The notes under the pieces: model-generated
The model's input: the letters and a program-made list of their open reading frames with translations, nothing else
What the model was told of the DNA's origin: nothing
Databases searched by the model: none
From: an uncultured Elusimicrobiales bacterium
GTDB taxonomy: Bacteria; Elusimicrobiota; Elusimicrobia; Elusimicrobiales; Elusimicrobiaceae
Direction: 5' to 3'
DNA length: 64,000 bases
Assembly (NCBI GenBank): GCA_944325225.1
Contig: CALUZQ010000001.1
Span: forward strand, 48,002-112,001
In this document: positions 44,454 through 52,952 of the stretch, in pieces
Layout of the letters: every line of letters begins with the position of its first letter
How positions within the stretch are numbered: the stretch's first letter is position 1
Position numbers and translations under genes: made by a program

Positions 44454-44840
44454 AAATACCCAGCGGGGCCAAGGGATATATTTTCCCCTATTGTAGAATT
44501 GAAAAACCGGACGAATAGCCCGGCAGTTCGGGTCGGCCGTAAAAGAAAAAAGGAACGAAAAGGGCTGTGCTCCTGTAACTGGCAGGTTTTACATTCGCGT
44601 TACGCCCGATGAAAAAGGAACAGAAAATCCCGCGAGGATTGCTGACGGGAAGAAGCTTGTATGTGCGCTCCGTGGCGGAGGCCAAGCAAATAGGACGCTG
44701 AGCAAACTTTAGGGTTTTTACTGCGCGGCGACATAGTAGAAATCCGGAAAGAACAGCCAGCCGACTCAACGGTTTTTTCTGGAGGCGGGAACCGATGAAT
44801 GGGTCCTGTCAATGCAGCGGGTTTGGGGTTTTGCCCGTAT

Positions 44841-44867
44841 AAAACCCCGTCTCAAAGACGGGGTTTT
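44841..44867. terminator. Strong hairpin terminator without assigned gene
   Basis: A perfect 12-bp stem (44841-44852 with 44856-44867) around a 3-base loop, with AAAA and TTTT on opposite sides. No gene ends just before it on the plus strand, and the minus-strand gene has its own terminator at 44911-44934. Confidence 0.7.
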
Positions 44868-44910
44868 ATCTTTAAAAATACCTGGCACATCCGGTTTTTA
44901 TTATCTAGCG

Positions 44911-44934
44911 AAAACCCCCGGCGGGACCGGGGGT
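44911..44934 (-). terminator. Terminator of the exported MFS fusion gene
   Basis: An 8-bp GC stem (44914-44921 with 44927-44934) is followed by TTTT on the minus strand, directly after the stop codon. Confidence 0.8.
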
Positions 44935-44940
44935 TAGTGA

Positions 44941-47775
44941 TTACATATTTTCTTGCGGTTTATTGTTTTTGCCAAACAGTTTATTCAGCCATTTTTTAAA
45001 CCAGTTCGGCTTAGCGGCAGCCGCTTTTGCTGCATTTTCCGCCACGTCCTGCGCCGGCGCTTGGAAGCGCTCAATCCGCTTAAACAGCATGGCGGAGAGA
45101 ACGGAAAGCACCGCCGGCACGCCGATCATGGCCGCCGTTGTGGCTCCGGCCGATTCAAAAACGCCCATCGCCATTAGTTTTTCTGCTAAGTTCGTCAACA
45201 GCATCGGGCCGAACGCACAGGAGATGGCACTGGCTACGATTAAGGACACAATGCGGTCCTGCGTGCGGATATTTCTAGCCGAGCGAGCAAAAGCCAGCGT
45301 AAAGGTGGTGGAAATACCTACCTCGGCCGCGAACAGCGCCGCCGTCAGCGCATACACATTGTGCGAGAGCGGAAGGGCCGCCAGTCCCCCCAAGGCCGAA
45401 ATCAGCGTAGCAATGGTCATATTGCTTTTGGGAAACCATTTTAAAAAGCTTCTGGCTAAGTAGCGTCCCACCAAGAACGGCGCCGCAAACTGCATTAAGC
45501 CGAACAAGTATTGAGAGGACGGATCCGTCGTCAGCCCGGGCAGCAGGAACAAAAAGCCGTTGCTGTACGACATTTCCACCGCGTTCATAGCCATTAATCC
45601 GGTCAAGAGCGCCAGCACGCCTTTTTCTTCTTTAAACAAGCGTACATAGCTGTTGTTTAAGAAAGAGGAAGTCAGCTGATAGGCCCGGCGGTTCCGTTGG
45701 CCGGCAACCGGTACGGGGGCCGGTTCCGTTTTGGGTTCCAAGACCGGTTTGGTGTTGGGAATTCTGGAAAGATTGATTCCCAGCGCCGCTGCCGCAACCA
45801 ACGGAATCGGCAGTGCGAAAGTGAAACTCCAGTCCATACCCAGCAATTTGGTGGAAATGAACGGGAACGCAAACGAGGCCGCCATACCCAATGCCCGGCT
45901 GAACTCGGTATTGGCATTTCTTTTTTGCAGGGACAGTTCACTGGCGCCTGCGCTCAAATCCGTCATCATTGGGCCTACGGCGTTATGTACAAATACGCCG
46001 CCGGTGCTGGCCAGGGTAATACATCCCAAAATGTTATAAAAATGTTGCAGCGTGTCGGCATCAGGCACAAAGTGGCCGTTGAGCCCAAACAGCGTTACCC
46101 CGGCGGTAAAACCGCCGCCCATCAAAGCAAGCCCGATATTCATAGAGGCCTTGCGCCCTATTTTTTCTTTCAGCCAGTTGGACAGGAACGCCCCCACCGA
46201 ATACGGCAGATAGGTAGCTACCGCAACCAAGATATTATCGCTTAACGATAAGCCAAAGCTCGTTCCGAAGTTGGCGATAACCGGGGTGGCTACTTCCAAG
46301 CCCATCACGAAAGAAGCCAAGTATAAGCTGGCCCGCTGTAAAGCGCCCGTCAGCCCGGAAGCCGGCTGTTGTTGGGCCGGTGCCAATTCGGGCCTTTCCG
46401 CGGCAGACGGCGTTTTGGGCGTGAAGAACTTTTTAACGGCGGAAAAAGCTTTTTTAGCGCTTTGCCACATAGCGGGCAGCGGTACTCCGCCATAGAGCGT
46501 GCCCGCATTTCCCGCCGCAGCCGGTTTTTCGTTGCGGGCAAAAAACTGAATGGAAGATTTTTTAGCCGTTTGCGCTTGGCGGACCGCTTGCTGAAAACCC
46601 GTTAACGAACTGGCAGACGCACTTTGCGCCGTATTTTCTCCGCCAGAAATGCTGAGGTTTGCTATCTGTAATTCCGCCGGATTGTAAGACAAATCCAAGG
46701 CAGGCAATTCCAATTCTGCCGCGGGAAGACCCGCCTTGCGTTCAGCCGCCGGCGCAGCCGGCGCTTCGGCTTGTACCGCAGCCGTGCGGCCTAAATTCAT
46801 ATAGACAGCCGTAGCTTCTTTAGACGGATCGGCCGCCAGCAGGTTGATTTTTCCAAATTGTTTTAACGCGGGGCGGAAAGCTTCCGTTTTAATTTCCTCG
46901 GCGGCTTTGACGGCCGGTTCAATGGAAAAACCTTGTTTTTGCGCGTAGCTGCTGATATTTTGCCACAACGCGGGCTGGGTGCTGGCCTGTTGGGCCAGGG
47001 CCGCCAGTTCCGTTTGGGCGCCTAAGCGCAGTAACGCGCGGGAGCAAGCCGCCGCCGCCAGCGGTTCAAGCGGCGTAGAAGCGGCTTTGCGGTAAAAATC
47101 TAAAATTAAGGGGGCGTCTTTTTTCGTACCATAGATACCCAGGGCCGCTACATCGGCCAGGGCTTCGTTGGCAGCCAGTACGGAAGCGTGTTTCTGCTGG
47201 TACGCGTTGGAAAGCGCCGCTAAATCGCCTTGCGGAAGAGAGGAAAAAACTTCCAAGCCGGACTGTAAATCGCTGCGCCAAAAATCCGCGGCCCGTTCGG
47301 TTTGGGCGGCCGTAGCTCGGCCCGCCAGCGCCACTTGTACAAATTCGTTGCGAAGCATTCCTTCGCGAACCGCGGGGTTGGGATAGTTCAGAATCCGCGC
47401 CGCCAGCCCGGCATAGTTGCCTTGGGCGATGCGTTCGCGGATTTGCGCTAAGTTTAAATTTTCACCTAATTGGGCCTTAACGGCGGCCTGATCCACACCC
47501 AAGCGAATGTTTTGGAGGGTTTGTTCAGACGGTATCCCTGCCGGAGCAGACGGAATATATTTCGTTTGCGGTGCCGCAAGGGCGTTAGCCGGCACGCGTG
47601 CGGCAGGTACGGAAACTGTCGGGTAAGTCAGCCGGGGCGTAACTGCTTTTTGGGTACCGGTGGAGGTAAAGGCCTTTACTCCGCGCACGATTTTTTGCGG
47701 AACTTGAGCCGGAGCCGGAACCGAGCTGATTGCAAGGATGCTGATGCTTACCAACGACGCTATTATTTTCTTCAT
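44941..47775 (-). CDS. Major facilitator superfamily transporter fused to an exported N-terminal helical domain
   Basis: The 944-residue protein is unusual. A signal peptide (residues 1-25) is followed by an alpha-helical, Ala/Leu-rich region with HEAT-like spacing (about 75-330), an Ala/Pro-rich linker (335-470), then a twelve-helix MFS core (about 475-900) with the loop SNWLKEKIGRKASMN between helices 2 and 3. A Lys-rich amphipathic tail ends it. Ordinary MFS carriers are about 400 residues and have no cleavable signal. The periplasmic domain may sense or deliver a substrate. A longer ATG at 47808 touches the terminator T-run, so 47775 is preferred. Confidence 0.75.
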   Translation of the reverse strand: MKKIIASLVSISILAISSVPAPAQVPQKIVRGVKAFTSTGTQKAVTPRLTYPTVSVPAARVPANALAAPQTKYIPSAPAGIPSEQTLQNIRLGVDQAAVKAQLGENLNLAQIRERIAQGNYAGLAARILNYPNPAVREGMLRNEFVQVALAGRATAAQTERAADFWRSDLQSGLEVFSSLPQGDLAALSNAYQQKHASVLAANEALADVAALGIYGTKKDAPLILDFYRKAASTPLEPLAAAACSRALLRLGAQTELAALAQQASTQPALWQNISSYAQKQGFSIEPAVKAAEEIKTEAFRPALKQFGKINLLAADPSKEATAVYMNLGRTAAVQAEAPAAPAAERKAGLPAAELELPALDLSYNPAELQIANLSISGGENTAQSASASSLTGFQQAVRQAQTAKKSSIQFFARNEKPAAAGNAGTLYGGVPLPAMWQSAKKAFSAVKKFFTPKTPSAAERPELAPAQQQPASGLTGALQRASLYLASFVMGLEVATPVIANFGTSFGLSLSDNILVAVATYLPYSVGAFLSNWLKEKIGRKASMNIGLALMGGGFTAGVTLFGLNGHFVPDADTLQHFYNILGCITLASTGGVFVHNAVGPMMTDLSAGASELSLQKRNANTEFSRALGMAASFAFPFISTKLLGMDWSFTFALPIPLVAAAALGINLSRIPNTKPVLEPKTEPAPVPVAGQRNRRAYQLTSSFLNNSYVRLFKEEKGVLALLTGLMAMNAVEMSYSNGFLFLLPGLTTDPSSQYLFGLMQFAAPFLVGRYLARSFLKWFPKSNMTIATLISALGGLAALPLSHNVYALTAALFAAEVGISTTFTLAFARSARNIRTQDRIVSLIVASAISCAFGPMLLTNLAEKLMAMGVFESAGATTAAMIGVPAVLSVLSAMLFKRIERFQAPAQDVAENAAKAAAAKPNWFKKWLNKLFGKNNKPQENM

Positions 47776-47808
47776 TCTCTTTCTTTTTCCTCTTAGTTGG
47801 ATTTCCAT

Positions 47809-47842
47809 AAAAAAACCCGCTCTTTTTATTAAGGGCGGGTTT
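47809..47842 (-). terminator. Intrinsic terminator in the leader of the MFS fusion gene (attenuator candidate)
   Basis: An 8-bp stem (47813-47820 with 47835-47842) with seven T following on the minus strand. No gene lies upstream on that strand up to the divergent sigma gene. It therefore ends either a leader RNA or a small RNA, right before the MFS start. Confidence 0.7.
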
Positions 47843-48026
47843 GTAGAAAAACAATAAAATTCATTTTATATCATACAAACTCTCCCTGCTTGTTTATACA
47901 TAAAGACGAAGCCCATGCTAAAAATACGAGTATTTAGCACGGAACGCCCGGTATAATGCTTAAAGCAGTAAGAGTTGTTTATCATACCTAAAACAATGTA
48001 AAACAGATAATTTACTTATAAACTAC
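47843..48026 (-). ncRNA. Possible structured leader or small RNA
   Basis: Between the extended -10 at 48038-48033 and the terminator, the minus strand can form a stem of about 8 bp (GGTATGAT with ATTATACC, around 47944-47990) and a long hairpin (CCGTGCTAAA paired with TTTAGCATGG, around 47911-47943). GGGCG in the leader could also pair with CGCCC of the terminator arm. No known riboswitch class is recognised. Confidence 0.4.
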
Positions 48027-48032
48027 AAATAC

Positions 48033-48041
48033 ATTATAACA
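48033..48041 (-). promoter_or_regulatory. Extended -10 promoter for the MFS leader
   Basis: TGTTATAAT on the minus strand (hexamer 48038-48033). The -35 region has only TTG in common with consensus. Confidence 0.55.
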
Positions 48042-48179
48042 AATTTATAGAAAAAAGCACAAGAATTTTTTATAATCTTTTTTCTTCCTTTATATTGTAC
48101 TTTATTTAATGCTTAATATAAAGAAATACTATTTAAATAGAAACTGCAATAAAAAAACTGCGGTTGGGGTTATAAGAAT

Positions 48180-48776
48180 ATGGATCCAAAATTGAGCGAA
48201 AGAACGGACGATGAACTCGTTACGCTTTTTAAGTCCGGCTCCGACAAGGCGTTTGAAGAATTGGTGTATCGCTATAAAAATTCGCTGTACCAGTATATTA
48301 TGGCTATGGTGCAAGACGAAGGCGCCGCCGGAGATTTGTTTCAGGAAGTATTTATCTCATTTTTTAAACATGCGGATAAATATGACCCCCGGGGAAAATT
48401 TAAATCGTGGCTGTTTTTAACGGCGCGCAACCGGGTGTTAAATTTCTTCCGGGACCGGGATAAACTGGCTTCCCTGGATCAAACGGACGAAGAAGGAAAT
48501 GCTTTTTTGCATGACACGCTGCCGGACGGCCAGCTTCCGTTATTGGACAACTTGGCCGGCCGCGAAACGGAAGAAGAAATCCGCCGGGCGTCTTTAGAGT
48601 TGCCGCAGCGTCAGCGCGAGATGATTTACTTGCGCCAGTATTTGTCTTTTAAAGAAATTGCCGAATTGTTGGACAGGCCCTTGGGTACGGTATTGGCCGA
48701 CTGCCACCGGGCTGTTAAAAAAATGCAGCGGCTTTTAGCGGCGAATGAAGCCGCCGCCCGAGAGGTAAGCTTATGA
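48180..48776 (+). CDS. ECF-family RNA polymerase sigma factor (RpoE-like)
   Basis: The 198-residue ECF sigma factor has region 2 (LFQEVFISFFKHADKY, FKSWLFLTARNRVLNFFRDR) and region 4 (LPQRQREMIYLRQYLSFKEIAELL, PLGTVLADCHRAVKKM), which bind -10 and -35 elements of envelope-stress or similar promoters. The anti-sigma gene overlaps its stop by 4 bases. No good Shine-Dalgarno precedes the ATG; TATAAG ends 3 bases before it. Confidence 0.93.
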   Translation: MDPKLSERTDDELVTLFKSGSDKAFEELVYRYKNSLYQYIMAMVQDEGAAGDLFQEVFISFFKHADKYDPRGKFKSWLFLTARNRVLNFFRDRDKLASLDQTDEEGNAFLHDTLPDGQLPLLDNLAGRETEEEIRRASLELPQRQREMIYLRQYLSFKEIAELLDRPLGTVLADCHRAVKKMQRLLAANEAAAREVSL

Positions 48777-49174
48777 AGTATTGTGAAAATTTGATGCTTT
48801 ACGCATCTGATGAATTGGGAGCGGCAGAAAAAGCCGGGTTTGAAAAGCACCTGGAGAATTGCCCCTCGTGCCGGACGGAATTGGCTCTGCTGCGCCGAGC
48901 GGAAGAATCCCTGGTTCCGGCGGCGGCTCCCGAGGCCGTGGTGGAACGGCTGTTTGCCAAAACCACCCGAAAAAAATCTTTCTTTGCCGGCTGGAAACCG
49001 GCTTTGGCAGGCACCGCTTTACTGGGGGTAGGGATCTTTATGGTCCTGGCCGGCCTGCATCCGGACAAAACCGCTTTTGACGCAACCGAAGTAATTGCGT
49101 ATATGAGCGAAAATTTGGACGATGAATACCTGAGTTTTTCAAATGATTTGGCATTGTTTGAACAGGAATTCTAA
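48773..49174 (+). CDS. Zinc-finger anti-sigma factor
   Basis: The 133-residue product has a ZAS-type N-terminal domain with Cys4 and H-x3-C-x2-C (KHLENCPSC) binding zinc, a membrane helix (residues 77-96) and a short periplasmic tail. Such proteins hold the partner sigma factor at the membrane until a signal releases it. ATGA overlap with the sigma gene indicates coupled, stoichiometric synthesis. The extracytoplasmic part is very short, so another protein may sense the signal. Confidence 0.85.
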   Translation: MKYCENLMLYASDELGAAEKAGFEKHLENCPSCRTELALLRRAEESLVPAAAPEAVVERLFAKTTRKKSFFAGWKPALAGTALLGVGIFMVLAGLHPDKTAFDATEVIAYMSENLDDEYLSFSNDLALFEQEF

Positions 49175-49189
49175 CGACTAGGAGGGTAT

Positions 49190-49825
49190 ATGAAAAAACT
49201 CATGATAGCTGTATTGTTTGGCGCTTTGTGCGTACCGGCGTTTGCCGAAGGACCCCGTGGCTGCAGTGGCGACGATTGCCCCGTAAAGCCACCGAAAGCC
49301 GAAGCGGTGGGCAAACATCATAAGAAAGTCAAAAAAGAAAAAGATGTCCGGGCGGAAGAATTTAAAAAAGCCCGCAAGGCGCATAAAGAACAAATGAAAG
49401 CCACTGAAGAAAAAATGGAAAAATTGGTGGAAGAATACAATAAACTCAAAGCGGGTAAAAAGAAAGACGCCAAAAAAGCCGAAATCGCCGAAATGGTGGC
49501 TTCTATCCGCGATGAACAAATCAAGTTCAAAGAAGAACAGCTCGCCAAATTCCAGGAACGGCTAGAACAAATGAAAAAGAGTTTGGACGAGGAAAAGTCG
49601 GATAAAAATAAAAAAGCGTGGGTAGCGGAAAAGACCGATGCCGTCATCGCCGACGAAGGCGACTTAGATGTGCTGTTTGGGCCCAAACCCGGCCCGCGCC
49701 ATATGGCTCCCGGCCCCAGAAATGCCCCGCATATGGGCCCCGGCCCGAAAGAAGGCCCCCGTCCGCAGAGACATGGCCCGGCCTTGCCGCCTCCGCCGCC
49801 CGCTGAAGAAGTACCGGCTGAGTAA
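49190..49825 (+). CDS. Secreted coiled-coil protein in the ECF sigma operon
   Basis: The 211-residue product has a signal peptide (cleavage after PAFAE), a cysteine pair (CSGDDC), a long Lys/Glu-rich coiled coil (residues 45-145) and a Pro/Gly/His-rich tail with PGP repeats that may bind metal. It resembles periplasmic stress chaperones of the Spy/CpxP kind in overall build, without a clear LTxxQ motif. AGGAGG precedes the ATG, and it lies 15 bases after the anti-sigma gene. It may be the sensor or a main product of the sigma response. Confidence 0.65.
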   Translation: MKKLMIAVLFGALCVPAFAEGPRGCSGDDCPVKPPKAEAVGKHHKKVKKEKDVRAEEFKKARKAHKEQMKATEEKMEKLVEEYNKLKAGKKKDAKKAEIAEMVASIRDEQIKFKEEQLAKFQERLEQMKKSLDEEKSDKNKKAWVAEKTDAVIADEGDLDVLFGPKPGPRHMAPGPRNAPHMGPGPKEGPRPQRHGPALPPPPPAEEVPAE

Positions 49826-49847
49826 GCCGTCTATCCAATCATTTCGT

Positions 49848-49877
49848 TCCGGCTCCCGAAGGGGGCCGGATTTTTTT
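49848..49877 (+). terminator. Terminator of the ECF sigma operon
   Basis: A 10-bp stem with one wobble (49848-49857 with 49861-49870) is followed by TTTTTTT. Confidence 0.85.
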
Positions 49878-50071
49878 GTGATTTGCTTTTCCCCGCCCGG
49901 ATTTTGTTTATCTTTTCTCCCCCTCAGCAGACGGGATAAGCCCCTTAGCTCCTTGCCGCGGAAAATTCTTTTTTGGCCGGGAGAAAGCCAGAGATCTCTC
50001 TAGAAATCAAGCGAAGATCGGGCGGATTGTTAATTACAAAATTCTTCTGGTTGCTGGGATTTTGCCCACAA

Positions 50072-50097
50072 AAAACCCCGGGGCTGCCCGGGGTTTT
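50072..50097 (-). terminator. Terminator of the small lipoprotein gene
   Basis: An 11-bp stem (50072-50082 with 50087-50097) with T-runs on the minus side. Confidence 0.85.
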
Positions 50098-50111
50098 AAA
50101 GGGGCTTTTGC

Positions 50112-50423
50112 TTAATTTAAGAGCTCTGCCCAAGCGTCTTTTTCGGCCTGAATTTGCTTTTTGGCTTCTTCCGCTTTTTGTTGGAGTTGCTCTTTGGCGG
50201 CGTCCGCAGCGGATTTCTGACCGCTGGCTACTTCCGCGGCGGATTTGGCGTTTTCATAAGATTGTTTGGCGTCTAAGAGTTTCTGGCGGGTTTCGGCAGA
50301 TTTTTCCAAGGCCTGCTGCAAGGTCATTGTTTGGGCCGTGCTGGTACTTTGGGTGGTGGCGGTGGAGGCACAGCCAGCAGCCAATACCGCAGCCGTTACG
50401 GCGAGTAATAAGGTTTTTTTCAT
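50112..50423 (-). CDS. Small coiled-coil lipoprotein
   Basis: A 103-residue lipoprotein with lipobox LAAGC at about residue 19, a Thr/Ser linker and a helical coiled coil (35-100) rich in Ala, Glu, Gln and Lys. In size and design it resembles Lpp-type or entericidin-like envelope lipoproteins, but no exact family is recognised. GGAGT before the ATG at 50423 decides against the longer in-frame start at 50489. Confidence 0.75.
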   Translation of the reverse strand: MKKTLLLAVTAAVLAAGCASTATTQSTSTAQTMTLQQALEKSAETRQKLLDAKQSYENAKSAAEVASGQKSAADAAKEQLQQKAEEAKKQIQAEKDAWAELLN

Positions 50424-50560
50424 AGTTGACTCCTTTTTTTCAATTAAGTTTTTATATTTTATAACATATTGTAAAAAAATAAAACGCATTTATGCCAAAT
50501 GGCTCCAATAACCGGTTGTAAAACTTGGTACAATAAAAAAAACGAAAAAGAGGTACAGGT

Positions 50561-51880
50561 ATGTATATAGCGGCGGTGTTAATTGGAATGGGAGTGGGTT
50601 TTTTCTTTGGCTGGCTGATTTTTGCCGGGCGCATCAAATTAATGGCGCAGCAGTTGCACCGGTTGGGCGAAATAGAAGCGCAAGCCAACCGGCTGCAGAC
50701 CGAAAATGCCGCGCTGCTCGTAGATAAAACGCGTTTGGAGCAGGAAAGAATTGCTTTGGCGCGCGAAAAAGTATTGATTGAAAAGAATTTTACGGAGATT
50801 GCGAATACTTATCAGGCGCAATTTTCGGAAGTGGCTTCTAAAATTTTGGACGATAAAACCAAAGGGTTGGAAGCCAAAAATTCCGAAACGCTCCGCCCGC
50901 TGGCGATTCATTTGGAAAATTTCATTAAAAAAGTAGCGGAAATGGAACATCAAAACACTGTGGCGCAGGCCCGGCTGGAGAAAGGCCTTGGCGATGTGAT
51001 TAAATCCACCGAGAAAATTGACCAAAGCGCCCTGCATTTAACCAACGCTATTAAAGGCGAGTCCATCGTGCGCGGCAGCTGGGGCGAGGAAACGCTTAAA
51101 CGCATTCTGGACGCCGCCGGTATGAAAGAGGGGCTGGATTATTACCAACAAGTTTCCGAAGAAGGCAAGCGGGTGGATGTACAGGTTGCGCTGCCCGGCG
51201 GACGGTGGATTGTGGTAGATTCCAAAACGATTTTTAGTCATTATCTTCGTTATTTTAACGCGCAGGACCCCAAGGAAAAAGAAGCATTCCTGGCGGAGCA
51301 TGTGAAAGATGTGAAGAAAACCATCAAAGATTTAAGCAGTAAAAAATACTATAAAAAATTTCAAGAGCAGGGCGATAAAGTACAGCCCGACTATACGCTG
51401 ATGTTTGTCTATCCCGAAAGCGCCCTGCTGGCGGCGGTAGAGGCGGAACCCGATATTTTAAACGAGGCCTGGAAAAATAATATCGCTCTGGTTTCTGCCA
51501 CCTCGCTGATGAGTACGCTGAAAATGGTGTCCAAACTGTGGGACATAGACAAACAGCACGAATATATGGAAGATTTCAAAGAAGATCTGCTGAAGCTGAT
51601 TGACAAATTTAACGATTTTCTGGTTAATTTTGCCAAGGCGGAAAATGCCGTATCCAACGCGGCGGAAGCCGTTAAAATCGCCCGCGGCCATATAGACGGC
51701 AACCGCGGCGCTTTCTTGCCCGTGGCCCAGCGCATTGTGGATATTTACGAAGTGCCTCTTTCCAAAGAAAACGCCCGTTTGCTCAAACGAATGAATTATG
51801 CTTATACCGGGCATAAAAATACACATACCGTCCCCCCTCCGGGCTTGCCCGAAAGCGAAGAAAAAGGGAAGGCGGAGTAA
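50561..51880 (+). CDS. rmuC: DNA recombination protein RmuC
   Basis: The 439-residue product has an N-terminal membrane anchor (residues 3-22), a long coiled coil (30-170) and the RmuC nuclease-like domain with RGSWGEETLKRIL, RVDVQVALPGGRWIVVDSKT and DYTLMFVYPESAL. E. coli RmuC limits recombination at inverted repeats and contains a PD-(D/E)XK-type core, matching the D-x(n)-D-S-K seen here. GAGGT is the ribosome site. It stands alone and converges on the GtrA gene. Confidence 0.93.
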   Translation: MYIAAVLIGMGVGFFFGWLIFAGRIKLMAQQLHRLGEIEAQANRLQTENAALLVDKTRLEQERIALAREKVLIEKNFTEIANTYQAQFSEVASKILDDKTKGLEAKNSETLRPLAIHLENFIKKVAEMEHQNTVAQARLEKGLGDVIKSTEKIDQSALHLTNAIKGESIVRGSWGEETLKRILDAAGMKEGLDYYQQVSEEGKRVDVQVALPGGRWIVVDSKTIFSHYLRYFNAQDPKEKEAFLAEHVKDVKKTIKDLSSKKYYKKFQEQGDKVQPDYTLMFVYPESALLAAVEAEPDILNEAWKNNIALVSATSLMSTLKMVSKLWDIDKQHEYMEDFKEDLLKLIDKFNDFLVNFAKAENAVSNAAEAVKIARGHIDGNRGAFLPVAQRIVDIYEVPLSKENARLLKRMNYAYTGHKNTHTVPPPGLPESEEKGKAE

Positions 51881-51908
51881 CCGGTTTTGTAAGCGGGTGA
51901 AAGGGTGT

Positions 51909-52313
51909 TTAGCGTTTAAAAACGAAGTATTTATTGGCTGTAAAACTAAATCCCGCTACGGCTATGGAACTGATAAATCCCGCCAGATACAGGTTGGAAA
52001 TCCCGCCGGCCGTGCATAGTTTTAAAATTCCCACATTTAAGAGATATCCCACGGTATAGACGGCCAAAAAACGGAAAATCCGGCGGTTATCCGTTTGAAA
52101 AAACACCCATTTTCCAAAGGTTTTAAAACTGACGCATACCCCGATAGCCGTTGAAAAAAAGACAGCCGTCGTATAATGAAATCCGATAAAAATAAACACG
52201 GCATACAGTCCATAGGCAATAGCCGTATTGATTGTGCCGATGATTAAGAACCGAATGAGTTGTTCTGGTATCTTTGTAAAAGCCGCTAAATTTTTGCTAA
52301 GCAGAGCAAACAT
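51909..52313 (-). CDS. GtrA-family membrane protein
   Basis: A 134-residue protein with four membrane helices and the GtrA pattern: FLIIGTINTAIAYGLY at the start, FKTFGKWVF in the middle and NKYFVFKR at the end. GtrA proteins are thought to flip undecaprenyl-linked sugars for surface polysaccharide modification. It directly follows the HExxH protein gene (no gap) and ends the three-gene cluster with the D12 methylase. Confidence 0.88.
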   Translation of the reverse strand: MFALLSKNLAAFTKIPEQLIRFLIIGTINTAIAYGLYAVFIFIGFHYTTAVFFSTAIGVCVSFKTFGKWVFFQTDNRRIFRFLAVYTVGYLLNVGILKLCTAGGISNLYLAGFISSIAVAGFSFTANKYFVFKR

Positions 52314-52952
52314 TTATCCTCGTGTAAAGAAACGGTCATGCCCGTCGTCATCTTCGTTATAATTATGGCCGTCCGGGTTATTCCAGCTCCAAAAATGGGC
52401 CGCCAGTAAATAGGTACCCAACGCGCTTAAAAATGCACTGAGGGCATAAAAAGTATGCCGGAAATGCCACTCGTATCCTTCCGTTCCCAGCCACTTGTGC
52501 ATATAATCCCAGTCGGGCAGCGTTTCGGGGCCGGCGTTTAACAGCGAAATAACCGGATCCAGCCGACAGCCGGAGTATTGCCCCACGCTGTAACAGGCAA
52601 TCGCCAGCAACAGCAAACAGACATCGGCCTGTATTTCTCTGCCTTTTCGCAGGAAATAAAAGAAAGCCGCTAACGGAACCCCCAGTTCCGTCAGAGTTCC
52701 TCCCCAAATAGTCAGCACAAAATTGCCGCCGCTGATGAACTGGAAAATAGGGTGTCCCGCTTCGTGTATGCCGATGGTAAACAGCCACAAAATGCCGGCC
52801 AGCGGGCAGTGATACGGCCCCACATACCAAAGATACATACCTCCGGTTCCGGCCGCAATAAATAAAATTCCTTTCCAGCCGTAATGCCAGCATAAAGGGC
52901 CTTTGCGATAGGGATCTAACCAATCCAAAAAAGTATTCCAAAGGGGCATCAT
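52314..52952 (-). CDS. Membrane protein with HExxH motif, putative M50-like metalloprotease
   Basis: The 212-residue product has about five membrane helices. One carries TIGIHEAGHPIF, an HExxH zinc motif within the membrane as in site-2 (M50) proteases, and a later DWDYMHKWLG could supply a third ligand Asp. It is a candidate intramembrane protease but could also be an inactive relative. The ATG at 52952 overlaps the stop of the methylase gene (ATGA), so the longer start at 53006 is unlikely. It is coupled to the D12 methylase and followed by GtrA. Confidence 0.6.
   Translation of the reverse strand: MMPLWNTFLDWLDPYRKGPLCWHYGWKGILFIAAGTGGMYLWYVGPYHCPLAGILWLFTIGIHEAGHPIFQFISGGNFVLTIWGGTLTELGVPLAAFFYFLRKGREIQADVCLLLLAIACYSVGQYSGCRLDPVISLLNAGPETLPDWDYMHKWLGTEGYEWHFRHTFYALSAFLSALGTYLLAAHFWSWNNPDGHNYNEDDDGHDRFFTRG

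Larger units (their letters stand above)
44393..44940. other. Gene-free interval with three terminators
   Basis: The 548 bases contain the efflux operon terminator, an open stretch without ATG at about 44490-44713 on the plus strand, a strong bidirectional hairpin at 44841-44867 not assigned to any gene, and the terminator of the exported MFS gene. The unassigned hairpin could close an unknown transcript from this interval. Confidence 0.5.
47776..48179. other. AT-rich divergent intergenic region with structured leader
   Basis: The 404 bases separate the MFS fusion and the ECF sigma gene. On the minus strand there is an extended -10, a foldable leader of about 215 bases and a terminator touching the MFS gene. 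On the plus strand TATAAG lies just before the sigma factor ATG. No coding frame is seen. Confidence 0.55.

Noticed and set aside
44490..44840. Possible RNase P RNA
   Set aside because: Some short strings (ACAGAAA, GATGAATG) recall RNase P RNA, but the universal GAGGAAAGTCC core is missing and the order of conserved blocks is wrong.
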